Below, piece by piece: positions 5,534 through 6,549 of a stretch of 6,549 nucleotides of DNA (within the stretch, counting starts at the first letter, position 1; each line of letters begins with the position of its first letter). The notes below the pieces were generated by a model. The model did not search any database, was not told the DNA's origin, and worked only from the letters and a program-made list of their open reading frames with translations. The translations under genes and the position numbers were made by a program. Source of the DNA: JBFEYJ01 sp041563315 (GTDB lineage Bacteria > Pseudomonadota > Gammaproteobacteria > Thiohalomonadales > Thiohalomonadaceae); NCBI GenBank assembly GCA_041563315.1, contig JBFFNE010000114.1:1-6549 (forward strand), written 5' to 3'.

Positions 5534-6549
5534 ATGTCTGTACTTACGCCACTACGTGAAATGCCTCAGCAAAACATCTTCCGCAAGGGGGATATCTTTG
5601 TTTTGTTTGGTGAGCTGTTCGGCCGCGGTTATGTGAACGGCCTGCTCGACGAGGCTCGAGCAGCGGGTATGACTATTCTCGGTATTACCGTTGGCCGACG
5701 CGACGATGACCACAAGTTGCGGTCCCTTACCGACGAGGAGCACAAGGCTGCAGAGGAAAACCTGGGCGGTCGCATTATCAATATCCCTCTGATGGCAGGC
5801 TTTGATCTCGACTCACCGGAAGGCACGCCGACCCCCACCGATTTCCTGGCGGATCTCAAGCTCAACAATTGGCAGGAGGCTAAACTCGACTGGAATCACA
5901 TCGAAGCCTGCCGCAAGGTCGGGGTGCAGCGTTTTCGCGATTCGCTCGCCCAGGTGATGACGGAGCTGGACAATGCGATTCCAGATGGTTCCAATGTCTT
6001 TTTCGCCCATACCATGGCCGGCGGCATTCCCAAGACCAAGGTCTTCCTTGCCATTGCCAACCGCGTCTACAAAGGCCGCGGTGACCGCTTCCTCTCCTCC
6101 CGTGCATTGCTCGACAGCGACCTGGGCAAGTTCATGCTGATGAACTTTGATGAGGTGACCGCCAACACCTTCCAGTACCTCATCGAAGGCAGCGCCGCCA
6201 TCCGCGCGCGGGTGGAGAAGAGCGGTGGGCAGGTTCGTTATACCGCTTACGGCTACCATGGTACCGAGATCCTGATTAACGGCGAGTACCAGTGGCAGAC
6301 CTACACCAACTACACCCAGGGTTATGCCAAGATGCGCCTCGAAGATCATGCCGAGGCGGCCTGGAAAGAAGGGGTCAAGGCCACTGTTTTCAACTGCCCC
6401 GAGATCCGCACCAACTCCAGCGATATTTTTGTCGGCGTAGAACTCTCCCTGTTCCCATTATTGCATGCGCTGAAGATGGAGAACGGTGAAGGTACCTGGG
6501 CCGACGAACAGTGGAATATTTGCCAGCAGCTGCTGGAAGACGGTGTCAA
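5534..6549 (+). CDS. Enoyl-ACP reductase-like SDR protein (possibly FabMG-type), 3' end outside window
   Basis: An open frame of 338 complete codons plus two bases with no stop, cut by the window edge. ATG 5534 follows AAGAGA at 5 bases, and an in-frame stop (TAA 5516) lies just upstream. The N-terminus forms a Rossmann start: strand IFVLFG, then GELFGRG (26-32), the SDR GxxxGxG loop, and a second strand ending in Gly54-Arg55-Arg56, suggesting NADPH. FFAHTMAGG (156-164) resembles the FabI FVHSIG segment. AYGYHGTEI (238-246) resembles a FabV motif. NYTQGYAKMRLE (259-270) parallels FabI NYNVMGLAKASLE and gives Tyr257-X8-Lys266 (FabV spacing) or Tyr260-X5-Lys266. EGVKATVFNCPEIRT (279-293) aligns without gaps to FabI EGVRVNAISAGPIRT. 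It is larger than FabI (262), closer to FabV (about 400). Such enzymes perform the last reduction of fatty-acid elongation. The comparisons are from memory; enzymatic activity is inferred. Confidence 0.68.
   Translation, partial: MSVLTPLREMPQQNIFRKGDIFVLFGELFGRGYVNGLLDEARAAGMTILGITVGRRDDDHKLRSLTDEEHKAAEENLGGRIINIPLMAGFDLDSPEGTPTPTDFLADLKLNNWQEAKLDWNHIEACRKVGVQRFRDSLAQVMTELDNAIPDGSNVFFAHTMAGGIPKTKVFLAIANRVYKGRGDRFLSSRALLDSDLGKFMLMNFDEVTANTFQYLIEGSAAIRARVEKSGGQVRYTAYGYHGTEILINGEYQWQTYTNYTQGYAKMRLEDHAEAAWKEGVKATVFNCPEIRTNSSDIFVGVELSLFPLLHALKMENGEGTWADEQWNICQQLLEDGV

Noticed and set aside
5813..6349. Minus-strand frame of 178 codons opposite the reductase-like gene
   Set aside because: The plus-strand frame carries clear SDR motifs over the same bases, so the minus frame is a shadow.

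Overview
The window is a compact stretch of ordinary bacterial chromosome. The genes are GC-rich, and the gaps between them are AT-rich. The protein families present (a two-gene RND pump, a SYLF/Ysc84-type lipoprotein, and a FabI/FabV-like reductase) and the signal-peptide style point to a Gram-negative proteobacterium, probably a gammaproteobacterium. No rRNA, tRNA, insertion sequence, phage gene or CRISPR array is visible. The taxonomic placement is inference.

Layout: (1) 1-118 is a regulatory leader with a 22-bp palindrome (two perfect 10-bp arms, 44-65) that looks like a repressor operator. (2) 119-1261 (+) encodes a periplasmic adaptor (membrane fusion protein), and 1258-4485 (+) encodes its RND inner-membrane permease. 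The two overlap by ATGA and are probably translated from one mRNA. (3) 4486-4662 is a convergent gap with a clear intrinsic terminator (4556-4579) and, next to it, a small element made of a tandem octamer inside an inverted repeat (4612-4654). (4) 4663-5208 (-) encodes a predicted SYLF/Ysc84-type lipoprotein. (5) 5209-5533 is a divergent intergenic region with a good sigma-70-like promoter for the rightward gene and a long hairpin in that gene's leader. (6) 5534-6549 (+) is a reading frame still open at the window end. It shows the glycine-rich cofactor loop, the Tyr/Lys catalytic signature and the distal IRT motif of enoyl-ACP reductases of the short-chain dehydrogenase (SDR) superfamily, in a larger and diverged form.

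How the genes work together: the adaptor and permease would form the inner two parts of a tripartite proton-driven efflux pump. No outer-membrane channel gene is present, so the pump must use one encoded elsewhere. The lipoprotein and the reductase form a divergent pair and both relate to the envelope or lipids, but the sequence does not show a functional link between them or with the pump. The most interesting items are the reductase-like protein, the operator palindrome, the leader hairpin, and the tandem-octamer element. I see no evidence of a wholly new multi-gene system here.
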